DNA of 51,104 nucleotides from Saccoglossus kowalevskii (GCF_000003605.2 NW_003146286.1:35555-86658); one strand, 5' to 3'. Shown: positions 26,598-37,995, counted from the stretch's first letter. Notes: generated by a model from the letters alone, not told the origin. Program-made: numbers and translations.

Positions 26598-26689
26598 TGT
26601 TACGATTACGTCATCCGTACTATACCTGTGTGTGGTGTCACTAAAGGTGTGTGGCGTCACTAAGGGTGTACGACGTGACGTAATCATTG
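26598..26689. repeat. Small foldback with an internal tandem repeat
   Basis: The left arm TTACGATTACGTCATCCGTA is matched by the reverse complement of the right arm, AATGATTACGTCACGTCGTA. Between them GGTGTGTGGYGTCACTAA recurs with a 20-21 base step. It resembles a very small MITE of about 92 bp. Confidence 0.6.
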
Positions 26690-27484
26690 TAAAACCCAAT
26701 CGCAATCAATATTAGTCATAGATTCTAATCATGTTTAAACGATACGGTCGCGCGCGCAGCGTCCTAGTTATCGCGCAGCACACCCAGTCCTCGCTCGGCG
26801 AGCTTTCCAATTTTGTATAAAGAAACATGCATATTACATGAGTTGTATACAGTGGTGTTTTTATTAATTTAGAAAGGCGAACTACTTTTACTTCACCCGT
26901 CACATTTTATTAAAGTACAATAGTTTGCCCAATACACACGTTAGATACACGAGACTGAATACAAAGCTTAAACATCGACGAACTCTACTTCAGGATCGTT
27001 ATCACTCGAATCATCAGACTTCAGTTGAAATAAACTGTCATTAATACGCCTGAAATGGGAGCCAGCGTACACATAGAACAATCACTGACCGGGTCAACTC
27101 AAACCAGAATAATGTGCCTTTTCGTCATCATTTGGTGACGACGAGTCTGTTGACAATTAGACATACAATAAAGGGTATGTGATAAGTAATAGTGTCCTAT
27201 ATTTGACTTTTGAAGTTCGTGAATCCAGAAGAAATTGTATTTGTTAACCCAACGGCTTGTACATGTGCTACAGATAATGTTAAAGGATTATTCTAAAATC
27301 CTCAATTAATGATACTAGTACGATTTGAGAGGAATCACGTTGATGATCCGCTGCGCTGGTCTTTATCTAAATTGTCTTTTTCTATACAAATTGGGACTCT
27401 ATACTACGAATTAAGCGCCAGATAATGTCGTGGCTCTGACACTGAAGTCATCCTCCGTTTCATCTCTAGTTTGTTTTTGTTTGG

Positions 27485-27502
27485 TTTTTTTTGGGGGGGG
27501 GG
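27485..27502 (+). repeat. T-run followed by G-run
   Basis: About eight Ts run directly into about ten Gs. It lies some 40 bases beyond the 3' end of the dead LINE (minus strand), where it appears as C-run then A-run. Confidence 0.85.
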
Positions 27503-27539
27503 TTCAGAATAAATAGTATACACAGTGAACCATGGGGCT

Positions 27540-29205
27540 ATAATCTTAATAAACAATAAGTATTATTATTAAAGTGAGACAAAATGACACCAAAAAAAAG
27601 AAAGAAGAAAAAGCGGGAAGGTATGATGTGTTTTTCCCATACAGTAACATATTGTACTACATGAGTAATTACATTTCCATTATAAGGTGACACTGAATTG
27701 TTCTTCTTTTGTGTGTATGTCAAATGTGTTAACCCCATTTTTTACAACTTCTAGCGGAGTGTTACGCATGTCAGTCTAACTGCCATACTCCATGAGAAAA
27801 TGAAATTCATCTTCAATACAGTCATTGTTACAAAAGTCACGAATCCTCATCTTGAACGGTGGACAGATTCAATTTTGAGATTATGGTCACTCAAGCGGAA
27901 CTCAACGCAGTTCAGTATTATGGAGCTCGATCGGATATTTCTCAAGTTCATATCAGATTTTTAATTAGTTGTTCTGTATGTGCTAACTTGTTTTACTCAT
28001 TGAAAGTGACACGTTTGTCGTTGTTGATTTCAATTTGCCAATTAGACAAGAATATTTTGTTGATATCAAATTTGATTTCGGTCAGTTGAGTTGTTGTTAC
28101 ATTACATTAGTTGTAGTACTTTGTTCAATTCTATTTAGGAAAGATGTACTTTCAAGAAACAAATTAATTTAGGTATTTTAAGAATATCGTTAACTGTGCA
28201 AGCCCCTTAAGTACATCGTTGTTGGAGTTACAGATCTGAAAATAACATTTGATTGGTAGGTATTTCTCTAGCTCATTATAAAATCCAATGGTTGGCGCTT
28301 TTTGAAATACTCCTCGAACATAACGACAGAATCCAATATTGCCATCGTCAACCGGTGATTTGTTCGAGAAAAAAAAATCATCACTCCAGTCATTACAACA
28401 ATTATGTGACATTGAACTTAATCAACTTGCCAGAAAGTGCCCGATAAAATGATACTCGAGTTAGGAATTGAACAAAGTTTTGCTTTCAGGTAGAAAAGTG
28501 CCTTTTGAGCCTTTCTTAGCTTTCAAGGCTATAAACATTTCCTTGAATAAGCCATTTGCGATAATTGTTTCAATTTCACTAACCTTAAAGCAGTTGGTTG
28601 ATTTATTGATTCTGTGTTGACAGTAAGTCTCCACTTTTTACCAAACAATGACAAGTTGTCCAAGACATTTCTGTATACCGTGTTTTGTTCTGGAAAGTAT
28701 TACAATGATGTCAGTGTAAAGTAGACAACTGACAGATGAGTTAGCGAAAAGCAAAAGCGACAGATTACAGCCCTGTTTAACTCCTGCATCAGAATTAAAC
28801 TGTTTTGTTAAACTATTTTCACGTCATATTGTATATTCAACTTTACTATGCACCTATTTGATAAATTTTATACATTTTCTCGGTTTTAACTTACCTTACT
28901 TAAGTTATTTTAGATGTTAATCAGGATACCTAACTCTGTCATATGCCCTTCGAAGGTCAATAGTTTCTGTGTTTTTTTATATTTTATCGTAAAAATATTT
29001 ACTGACCATTGTTTTCAAAATGAACAGATTTTTGGTAGTGGGGCATCTATGTCTAAAACCGAACTGTTTAATGGAAAGAATGTTATTAATTTCTAGAAAA
29101 GAATCCAATCTGAATTTTCAAAAGACAATTGACTAATTTTCCCAACTAACTAAAGATAGCAATATACCTATAATGGCTTGGATTTGGACCCAGTTTTATG
29201 CATGC
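27540..29205 (-). pseudogene. Dead 5'-truncated LINE (non-LTR retrotransposon) reverse-transcriptase gene
   Basis: Translating the minus strand in shifting frames gives an ordered set of non-LTR reverse transcriptase blocks. These are MHKTGSKS then NPSHYR (about 29165-29203), INNILSIKQFGFRHR (about 29050-29095), IDLRRAYDRV (about 28932-28961), AGVKQGCNLS (about 28769-28788), LLYTDIIVILSRTKHGIQKC (about 28665-28725, where LLYADD is expected), and DNLSLFGKKWRLTVNTE (about 28610-28665). After these come KAPTIGFYNELEKYLPI (about 28260-28320), FRLSDHNLKIES (about 27865-27905) and RIRDFCNNDCIEDEFHFL (about 27790-27850), a C-terminal cysteine-containing region seen in such LINEs. The catalytic YADD is lost, material between GVKQGC and the YADD box is deleted, and there are many stops and frameshifts. 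The endonuclease half is absent, as in a typical 5'-truncated insertion. It has the same orientation as the receptor exon and probably sits in its intron. The clade is not determined. Confidence 0.85.
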
Positions 29206-31922
29206 GTACTAACAGGCTAGTACTGCAGGATTGATGGTAGCTATCAGTCGGTAATGTTAAAAGCTCCAACATTTGTCGCTCGTCACATGTCACACGTCGG
29301 CAAGTAATCAAACCCTTAAAAGACACGACACATTCACTGAATAGTGAGCACAGTGACGGCTAGACAACTGCAACACTTTAACGTGAATCAACAAAAAGCT
29401 CTACTAATCCACCGACACATTCTTAACCATTGGATTTGACGTTTGGCGTGGTTTCTAACAGTGCTTCTGGTCACTGAACAGTACAACAGTACAACAAGAT
29501 ACGGTGTTGTGTTTATCTGTGTAAACGTATTTTGAAATCGACATTGGCGCGATTGTGATCATGTGCTCTTAGTCAAAGTGGTCTCCTGGGTGCGTGTAAA
29601 AATAAGAGCATATGTTATTAGGAATGGGCAATTACATATCTCAAAAAGGGAAGAATGAATTTCAAATCATACAACACACCTTAAATTCATATATATTCAT
29701 TCAATAATTCATTTTGCATAAGAACTAAATTAAATTAAAATGTAAAATATCTTCTTGGGTGCCAGTGCTGAATTTAACGAGCGTGTAGAGATTCACCTTT
29801 CCGAACTTTAATACAAGTGTGCAGCCGTACTTCTGTCGTACAACATGCGTATCTATGGTTACGGTCCTATGGGTTTATGTCGATAATAGAGAATGACAGT
29901 AAAATGATGTTCTCTCTCGAAAAAAAAATTCTTCCATTCCGGTTTTCACCGGGTTTTAAATGTGTTTACCGTATAGCAAAATAACAGAACGCGTTGCCAT
30001 TGACGACACATCCTGGCGAAATAGAGGTCAATGAACTTGGACCTTGACATTCATCTTCTTTTGGGTGAGTTCGTCAAACACAGATTTATCAGCGGCGCTT
30101 GTTAATATTAACTTTTTATATCGTGCTGCATTTTGAGTGTAATTTAAACATCAGATAAGAGAGCAGCGTAAACGATACATGATTGTCACCATCTTTTTCA
30201 AATTAAAGAACAATACATTGTTAACCAAAAGAGATGTAAAACCTCATTAATAATCCTCTTTTTTATCGCGTTAATGTCAATGAGAAATAACCGTGTGTGG
30301 GCCCAAAGCATAAACAGTTTACGACGAAAGAGTCGGATTTTTTATGTCGTTATCTAAAGTACTCGGCAATCACTTAGCTACAGAACCATGCAAGATAATA
30401 ATAATAATAGTCTATGCGTAGAGATACGTCATCAGTGCTATTATTAAATTGTTGTTTGATTGTCAATATAATACAGAAGTGTCACCATACAAAGATTAAA
30501 CTTGTACACTGAACACATTTAAATAATAATAGGTAGTGGTATTGCGTATTCGATGTACTGTACACAATCCAAAATCCATATGACGCTTACAGGGGGCAGT
30601 GAGAGGTTTTCTGCAGATTATACAAAGTGTGGATGCAACGTTAATCTAATAGTAGTTCGTCTCCCGCGATACACATGCGTGAAGCACAGTTTGCCTGATT
30701 GTTATGTTGGCAAATTTACGGATACCACCCAAATTCAAGTGAAACAACCCAGGGAGGGATTTGCTACGATACGTGTCACTATGAGTAAATATGTTGATCA
30801 GACACGTTTACGCGATTTGAACATTTACAGATATACAAATCAATTACCCAATTTATAGATTCAAATGCTTAATTTACATTCAGAAAAACGTGCCTTGAAG
30901 AAGGTTTTCGTCGATTGTTCCCTGTCCCTATGGAACAGCGCCCAATTGCCCGAGATAACACTGTGTCGTGCATTCGCGATTGTGTTATCAAGGCAACTAT
31001 TAAAGTCGGTTGTAAAAAAATGTTACGTAATACAAAAAGGTTAATATTACAATTATGTTGTGTCTGGAGTTATAATTATGACGTGAGATGATATTGTCAC
31101 TCGACATTTCCGCAGATGTACGTTTTTATATTAGGAAGCCGTACTGATGAAATCGCACATAGGTATTGCGAGAAACGCAGTTCGGCCCGCTTTATAAAGG
31201 TCGTGCGGAACACATCAGCGCAACAAAAATATGGTGCGCAGATTCACAAGGTATACATTGATTTATAATTTACTTCATGGGTGAAGAAACAGTGTGGTGA
31301 TAATCCCACAGTCCCTACATTTATATAAGTCTCTACGAATGCAAAACATGTAGACGTTACTCGGGATCTCACTCCCTACTATGACATCAACAGCAATTAT
31401 CCTTATACATCACATGCGAATGTTTTACATTCGTGTTGTACGCTGAGTGGGCGCACAGCCATGAATAAATGAGGTGAATTAAATCCGTAATTGTGTAGTA
31501 AACTACTGTTATTGACATGACACCAGTCACTGTCGGCGAGGTCATACCAATTATCGCTCTGTGCTCTCCATGCAGTGTATATGTGTTCTGAGACTTCGCG
31601 TTGCTTTTTAGGTATTCCTATTAAATGTTTACAAATTAGGTATTGTTTAGTTTGTTTAATCATCGATAGGAGGAACGTGAAATAAAGTAGAATTTGTTTT
31701 CTTAAATCACTATAACATGAACCTTTCAGGAAAATAATTCTTATTTTGCGCATGACATTTATAAATAAGTATGATAGAAATGTGTCACATCTAAGCCAAA
31801 CAAATACATCGGTTAGATATGTTTAAAATAAAAAGTTACTGTGTGTTTAAATAATAAACAGTTTTTAACAATTTAAACGAGATTGATTCTGGTACTTGTC
31901 ACGCATAATAGCCTTGTCAATA
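29206..31922. other. Non-coding stretch, presumed receptor intron 1
   Basis: Between the dead LINE and the 169-bp tandem duplication. It contains a (TAA)n stretch near 30398-30408 and the hairpin at 30945. No exon was recognised on either strand. Confidence 0.5.
30945..30995. repeat. Interrupted hairpin
   Basis: TTGCC plus GATAACAC pair with GTGTTATC plus GGCAA around a loop of about 20 bases, giving a 13-bp stem with a small internal bulge. Function unknown. Confidence 0.5.
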
Positions 31923-32259
31923 GGCGTAGAGTTCACACACAGTAATGGTTTGCCAAATACGAGTAAGCCATTATATGTTTGCTACCCACAGATGGCTCCA
32001 CAACCAAAACTGTACTGATTGAGTAAGGTGTGTGATATATATAATCATCATTAACCAGCTTTCAGCCGGAAATATCTTTGTTCGGGATTTCGGCGTCAAG
32101 TTCACACACAATAATGGTTTGCTAAATAAGCCATTATATGTTTGCTACCCCAGATGGTTCCACAACCGAAACTGTACTGAGTGAGCAAGGCGTATGATAT
32201 ATATATATAATCATCATTAACGAGCTTTTATCCGGAAATATCTTTGTTCGGGATTTCCC
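31923..32259. repeat. 169-bp tandem duplication in the presumed receptor intron 1
   Basis: Copy 1 (31923-32091) and copy 2 (32092-32259) share TTCACACACARTAATGGTTT, AAGCCATTATATGTTTGCTA, CCACAACCRAAACTGTACTG, ATAATCATCATTAACSAGCT and CCGGAAATATCTTTGTTCGG in the same order. They differ by scattered substitutions, a short indel and a (TA)n expansion in copy 2. It begins about 180 bases past the receptor splice donor. Confidence 0.9.
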
Positions 32260-32434
32260 GGCGGTTTATTTTCCCGTTGATTGGAGAAGGCGGATGTCTA
32301 ATACCGTACCTATGCACATGTACCTGTAGTATCATGTCTATGGTTCTCTGAATTAGAATATTTGTAACACGGAAACGCGGACCAATTACACCCCACCCAT
32401 CGACCATTCTTTGTACGTAATGTTATTATAGTGT

Positions 32435-32440
32435 ACTCAC
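32435..32440 (-). other. Splice donor of the receptor exon
   Basis: Read on the minus strand the junction is CCAGGG|GTGAGT, a strong match to the U1 donor consensus. It falls exactly where family members continue with a hydrophobic strand after a basic-glycine end (here ARG). The open frame runs on for about 43 codons past it, but that part loses receptor similarity, which supports splicing here. Confidence 0.75.
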
Positions 32441-33129
32441 CCCTGGCGTGTTTGCTAGCAGCCAATAACATCGAACTGTAGTCTTCCTCCGTATAACTGT
32501 ATTGGTCAAAGTCTTGAAAGTATGGTTCCGGGTAGCCACGTACGTCATTGAGTTCCGACCAAATTGCGTTAATTTCCAGTGCGCATATTCTACGGCTTTG
32601 GTCCATCGGCTCGTCATCTGTTAGCATGGCAACGTGTTTGAAGCGATAATATTCTAAGATATCGGCCATGGTTGTTTTCATATGGGAATACGAACTCATC
32701 ATTCGAACGAAGAAAGAATTCATCTTTTCTATTGAAATGATCGGACATTGTACCAGCTGACAACATCGGGATATTCCAATATCTGGTGTACCTTGCAACG
32801 GGTGCAGCGGCGTAGTCGCATACCGGTCCTAAGAACACGTGAACGGCCTGCAGCATAACGAACTCTATGGCACGAATGGGACCGATGGTCAGCGAACATT
32901 CAGAGTCGGTGTAATTGACCACCAGCTCATAGTTGGGTAAGATCTGACGTACGAACTCGCTCTGTACTGCAATGTCGATCCCTGGCAGCGTCATGTCCGA
33001 ATTAATCGGATACGGGTTGTACTGCACCGACCTTCCTGGCACGATGACGACGACATTAAGCTTTTCCTGAACACCGTTTGCTACTAGTGACATAAAAATC
33101 AACGCGAACACTCCGCTCACTCGACCCAT
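32441..33129 (-). CDS. First coding exon of a natriuretic peptide receptor-like protein (NPR / receptor guanylate cyclase family), ligand-binding domain, with a frame break
   Basis: The exon encodes the N-terminus of a cell-surface receptor resembling atrial natriuretic peptide receptors, which bind peptide hormones outside the cell; most carry an intracellular guanylate cyclase. The ATG at 33129 has G at -3 and +4 and starts a signal peptide (MGRVSGVFALIFMSLVANG). Next come LNVVVIVPG (first beta strand of the receptor ligand-binding fold), a cysteine in SECSLTIGP, and the family hallmark GPVCDYAAAPVAR with WNIPMLSAGT. After KDEFF the frame must shift by one base near 32710-32720. It then continues as VRMMSSYSHM, ILEYYRFKHVAMLTDD, a cysteine in RRICALEINAIW, and LLAASKHARG. 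The exon ends at donor G|GTGAGT in phase 1; family members continue there with an RVV-type strand. About 229 residues are present, roughly half of the usual extracellular domain. The cyclase part is not visible, so an NPR-C-like receptor without a cyclase is possible. The break is either a base error or a real lesion. Confidence 0.85.
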
Positions 33130-33414
33130 GACAAATTACCGAAAGCGCCGAATATACTGTGTACGAAATACCTATACCCAACGACCGTACTCTTGCTACA
33201 CGACGCGATTTGAAAACGCCGCACAGTCCCAACTGAATCTAAACACACTCAATAGTTTCAGTGACAACTTTCGAACGCTGTGTTCTCACGACTATCGGCA
33301 ATTAGGAAATCGACTGATCCTGCCGTGGTTGGAGTAAATATGACTTGTAAGCGGCGACCTCTTAGCGGTATATACTCGACATCAACCACCAATAACAGAG
33401 TGTTTTATTACAGG

Positions 33415-33427
33415 CCACTAGAGGGCG
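33415..33427 (+). promoter_or_regulatory. CTCF-like motif upstream of the receptor exon
   Basis: CCACTAGAGGGCG closely fits the core CTCF recognition pattern (CCASYAGRKGGC). It lies about 290 bases upstream of the receptor ATG, reading on the plus strand. Binding is not shown. CTCF is conserved in most bilaterians, but the same 13-mer also appears at 50860, so a shared repeat origin is possible. Confidence 0.4.
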
Positions 33428-34350
33428 TTTTTATTGGAATAGAATATCTTTTTTAGATACACGTTGGTAAAGACGTTTAAAAGTAGAATGTGAAATGCTT
33501 TTTTATCAGAAATATTGTTTAATCTTTCTGTCAACAAATTTATAGATTTTGAACAATGTGTTCTTAGTACTTAGTCATTTACAAACGCCACTCAACTGTG
33601 GATTCTGTTTAAAGGGTATGATTCGTCCGAGTCGTAAATTTACGACCTACCTGTTTGCTCATAATTCACGCTGTAAACCGATAATAGAGTGTCTGATGAA
33701 CTCCCAGACAGTCAATGTAACGGACAACAATGTTTGCGTGTGAAATGTACAGAACCCTGTTTATTGTAATGTCGTGAACAATCGGTTTGTAGTCAGAGTT
33801 TGGTAGCCGCCACCATTTTTGTATTGCAGCTATAATTCCATGGCGACTGGACCGACCGTTTCAGTTCAAGTATTGAACTTTGTGAGAATTTCTTGATTCG
33901 TCTGTGTTATCGATTGCGGTGTTTATCAGTGTTGTGATAATCATTTTACCAGACACTTGAGTATTCCTCGGCATGGGTCGCTGATTTATTAGGCTCAGTC
34001 AGATACCGTCGTCATTATTCTTTATTCTCTAATCGGCACTCAATAATCAATATTCTTTAATTAAATATATGCTCAGTTGTTGTCATTAGATGCGTTTGAT
34101 GACATCCGATAAACGTGTCTGATAGACTCTACGTTAAATCAGTTAACTCCGCTGTAAATATTCACTGCACTATAAATAGGTGAGTTATGTACAATGACCT
34201 TAACACTAAGCAAAGAGCCTAGCCTAGTATTTTGAGCGGTGTGTTATTTCAGATAATTACGAGTTATGTCTTGACACATGTCACGTTCGTTCTCAGTTTA
34301 TTAGAAATCTCAGCTATTTAAAGAAAATGGCTACACGGTGTGATACTTTG

Positions 34351-34481
34351 TTAAATGGCGTTGGTCTTCGCACCGCGCAGTGTTTGTGTTTCGTCTAAAC
34401 AAATAAATATTTTATACGCGTTGTGCGCGTTGCCATGGACCCCGTATCACACAGGACGCGGTGAGATGACCGTCTCGCTTT
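34351..34481. mobile_element. TTAA-type MITE, copy 1 (one end decayed)
   Basis: The left end TTAAATGGCGTTGGTCTTCG is nearly identical to the left end of the 47042 copy (TTAAATGGCGATGGTCTTCG). The right end, read in reverse complement, is AAAGCGAGACGGTCATCTCA, a diverged form of the family end AAAGAGCGGTGGTCATCGCG. The right TTAA is lost. Confidence 0.6.
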
Positions 34482-34713
34482 GGTAACCCTGACACGGTTT
34501 ACGCCCCAATTCAGTATCTCTATAAACTAGTACATCATAGCAATGATAAAGTAGTGCCATATAGGCACGTTATATTTTGACTCCGTCGTTCATAAAACAT
34601 CATAAAAAATATGAATAGAATAATGTAATTTAACAGCACTGAATCGCTGAGCTGGACAACGGCCAGCTCTCTCGTCATCTTATTAATTTGTAAACAATAT
34701 GACCAGCTGGCCA

Positions 34714-34834
34714 ACCATGCGGTGGTCGTCGCGCTGCGTCCTGTTCGATATGGGACTCATAGCGACGTACACGACGCGTGTAAAATACATTGTTTGTTTA
34801 CATAAAACTTCGAACACGCGCTGCACGACGACCG
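34714..34834. mobile_element. TTAA-type MITE, copy 2, running into the assembly gap
   Basis: Starts at GCGGTGGTCGTCGCGCTGCG, continues with GTTCGATATGGGACTCATAG and GTGTAAAATACATTG, and reaches the inverted end GCGCTGCACGACGACCG where the Ns begin. The interior closely matches copy 3 at 38442-38577. The last few bases and the right TTAA should fall inside the gap. Confidence 0.75.
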
Positions 34835-35285
34835 NNNNNNNNNNNNNNNNNNNNNNNNNNNNNNNNNNNNNNNNNNNNNNNNNNNNNNNNNNNNNNNNNN
34901 NNNNNNNNNNNNNNNNNNNNNNNNNNNNNNNNNNNNNNNNNNNNNNNNNNNNNNNNNNNNNNNNNNNNNNNNNNNNNNNNNNNNNNNNNNNNNNNNNNNN
35001 NNNNNNNNNNNNNNNNNNNNNNNNNNNNNNNNNNNNNNNNNNNNNNNNNNNNNNNNNNNNNNNNNNNNNNNNNNNNNNNNNNNNNNNNNNNNNNNNNNNN
35101 NNNNNNNNNNNNNNNNNNNNNNNNNNNNNNNNNNNNNNNNNNNNNNNNNNNNNNNNNNNNNNNNNNNNNNNNNNNNNNNNNNNNNNNNNNNNNNNNNNNN
35201 NNNNNNNNNNNNNNNNNNNNNNNNNNNNNNNNNNNNNNNNNNNNNNNNNNNNNNNNNNNNNNNNNNNNNNNNNNNNNNNNNNNNN
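34835..35285. other. Assembly gap (451 Ns)
   Basis: All bases are N. Open frames spanning it are artefacts. The gap begins within a few bases of the inverted right end of MITE copy 2, which suggests that the hairpin-forming repeat broke the assembly. Confidence 0.99.
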
Positions 35286-36695
35286 AGTCAACCAACTTAG
35301 AATTGGTCACCAAGCAAAATTAAGTGCATACATAAATACCAAACCATGCCCGTCTGAGTTTTGTACGACGTGTATAGGCATGGAAAAATACAACACATTT
35401 ATCAAGCATCGACTAAGATGGGAGTCCGTCGGCGATCTCAGTATTGAGCATCAAACAATTTGAAACTACAACGTCAACTTGAAGTATAATAATGTGCTAT
35501 TTTAATAAACTTATCTATAACTGATAGATATTAAAGGTTGTGTTTTTTTCTAAAGCTGCAATAAATGAAAGCCTGATCCAACTAATGCCTGAGTTATCAT
35601 ACTGTAGCATGCAATGTACCAGGCTAAAATATGTAGACGGAAATGTCCCTGTTCCCAGGTCGTAGATTCGCATGCATGAGAGTAAATGTGTTGTTACGTA
35701 TAAATACACATATATATCCGGATCGCTCATATTATAGCTTTCATGTACTAGATAGAGTAAATGTTGTTCTGTCCAATTACGGACTCAAAACTTCATTCGT
35801 TACTAAATTCCAGTTGAACTAGTTTTAAAAGTCAACATATCGTATGCAAATCTATTGCCAATCATAGGTGCTTTCAGCCATCGTAGTAACACGGCACCAA
35901 CAACTTACATTCCTAACTGCGGAAGAGAATGCATCTAATTCCACAAATACAACAACCCTAACTGACAGACAGTTAACTCATCACTGTGGCCATCACATCT
36001 TGAAATTAAATAATTAGTGTCTTAGCAATGAATTTCATCATAATATTTACAACTATTTATCATATTGTTTATCCTACATCACAACTTACACGCAACCTTT
36101 TGACATATGACTTTGGTTTTATTTAATTTCGATCGTAAAATAAAAGTTTAGGTCAATATAGACGGACAAGTAAACACAGACTGTAGGCTAACTATGTGTA
36201 CACTATGTGTAACCATTCATTATCTGCCTACGGCATGAATGCAAACAACTAGACAGATATGTTGACATTGACGGTCGAGATATGTATTTGTATAAGATAC
36301 GTATAAGATGCATTACATTGGACATATCTAATATTGATTACTTTTTTTCTACTATTCTGGGCGTATATGGATTTCAAACGAACATTCAGGTAACCACACG
36401 CAACGCCAGATTTAATCTCACGCACACCGTGACGGCGTAGTGACTCGACTAACTGCTCCACCATACTCACTGATCAAAAAAGGGCAGCTCGAAATGGCCT
36501 GCAGCAGTGGCGACGGCATCAAGCTGAAACCCATTTGTGCCAGCAAAATTTGACCCTTAAAATGCAGGAAATAGCGTTTCAGAGGGTCCAGTCTAGATTT
36601 CAGATTTCACCCCCTTATGCAACATTTCGCCGCCTCTCAGCTGTACGTGAATTACAGCAACTAGGTGAAAATACTGAAAAACACATTGAAATAGC
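35286..36695. other. Non-coding stretch after the assembly gap
   Basis: Only short accidental frames. No RNA gene or repeat family was recognised. Confidence 0.5.
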
Positions 36696-36882
36696 TATAT
36701 GCCATTTTAGCGAATTTGACTCCAATGCATGAATTAAGAAAATCTTAATTTATCTATGATGCCAACAATCTCATTGCGAGAATATACTTTATTCTAAATT
36801 TGCGATATTTTGAATTAGCGAAATTACAGGTTTAGCTAAATTAGCGAAAATTACATGCTAGCTAAATAGACGTGTTTTACAG
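36696..36882 (+). repeat. Likely remnant end of a TACTGTAA-type element
   Basis: The stretch ends in GTGTTTTACAGTA and contains repeated TTAGCGAAATTAC, TTAGCTAAATTAGC and GAAAATTACATG motifs. This is similar in style to the element at 6301-6502, whose end is also ACAGTA. A matching left end is not clear, so it may be half an element or a relative. Confidence 0.35.
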
Positions 36883-37476
36883 TACGCAAGCCGGATGTCG
36901 TGCGACACAAACAACTCTTGATATTTTTAATATACACATAGAATTTATATTTTTCTTATATTATGTGTGCGTTAGTAGTATGTGGCATATGGTGCAATCC
37001 ACGCTAGTTACATTATTGTAATGAATCCTCAGTAAAAATTGATAGCAAAATACTGAAATTTTTTTATGTGTTAATTATATAAATTTCGAGTTTCTCTCAA
37101 GATAATTAAAATTAATAAAAACTGAGATTTTTTATTTTCATGTCAAGCAAAATGAGCTTCATATTTCACCTAAATGTTCGTTACTACAGCCGGCCAGGTA
37201 TGGTTAATTTGACAGTGAGGGTCTCGACCACCTCTCTGTCAAATGTCATTTTGATGGCAATGTCGCGTTCGTTAGAGAATGAATTTGTGGTCCACTCACC
37301 TAAAGTAGGAGGTCAACCTTTTTTTCACAAGTTTAACCCCAGGTAGGATTTGACCGATCATGATTCTGATGCAACAACTACCATTATACCAGTTGAACTG
37401 CCTACAGCGTTGGGGTCTTTTGCTGTAGCTGTAATTACGAAATCAACGCAAAAACGCACGGCATTTGTCGTGTTTC

Positions 37477-37995
37477 CTTTTTACGCTTGCAATAAATCGA
37501 TTTTCAAGAAACGATTTGTATACTATTCAGTATAGTCATGCAAGTTCTCAATAAATAACGGACGTGTTAGAAAACACTAATTAGAGTTAAAATCACGATA
37601 TACAATGACTGGCGACACCACAGATGTGTTATTTATTCACGGTTTATGTAAGTGCAGTAACACAAGACGAATCACGAATCGTCAGAATGAAACGGAAATA
37701 GGTCACTGAATATAAGTTCATATACCGGAAATCAGTGATTTGAGAAAGTATAATTGCCCGTTAATGTTTCTGTCGGGATGCGAGGTACGCTCACATGTGG
37801 TCCTGCACTGTCCGCCTACTTGAATGTGAATATTGAAATCAATGCTGTCAGTGTAAAGTATGCCGTAGAATTCATAGAACAAGACAGCGTGACGATGCGT
37901 GGGAATGACTGCCAGGGATTTACTTGACTCGTAATAAGAGAGTTTGGAAATGAAGCGATACTCACGCTGAGTGGCATTGAGTGGCAGTTGTTAGA
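37477..37995 (+). repeat. Diverged direct duplication, copy A
   Basis: Matches 40182-40738 in order: TTTACGCTTGCAATAAATCG, TTATTCACGGTTTATGTAAG, GTAACACAAGACGAATCACG, CACTGAATATAAGTTCATAT, TCCGCCTACTTGAATGTGAA, TTGCCAGGG-type segments and AGAGTTTGGAAATGAAG. Numerous substitutions and indels mean the duplication is old or the family is dispersed. No open reading frame is conserved between copies, so it is non-coding. Confidence 0.75.

Noticed and set aside
30553-30858. 101-codon plus-strand frame
   Set aside because: No motif or similarity recognised, and composition is similar to accidental frames.
31403-31753. 116-codon minus-strand frame next to the receptor exon
   Set aside because: Checked as a possible second receptor exon because of strand and position. 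It has none of the expected ligand-binding motifs.
34683-35463. Four long frames of about 170-250 codons around the gap
   Set aside because: They are open only because they run through 451 Ns.
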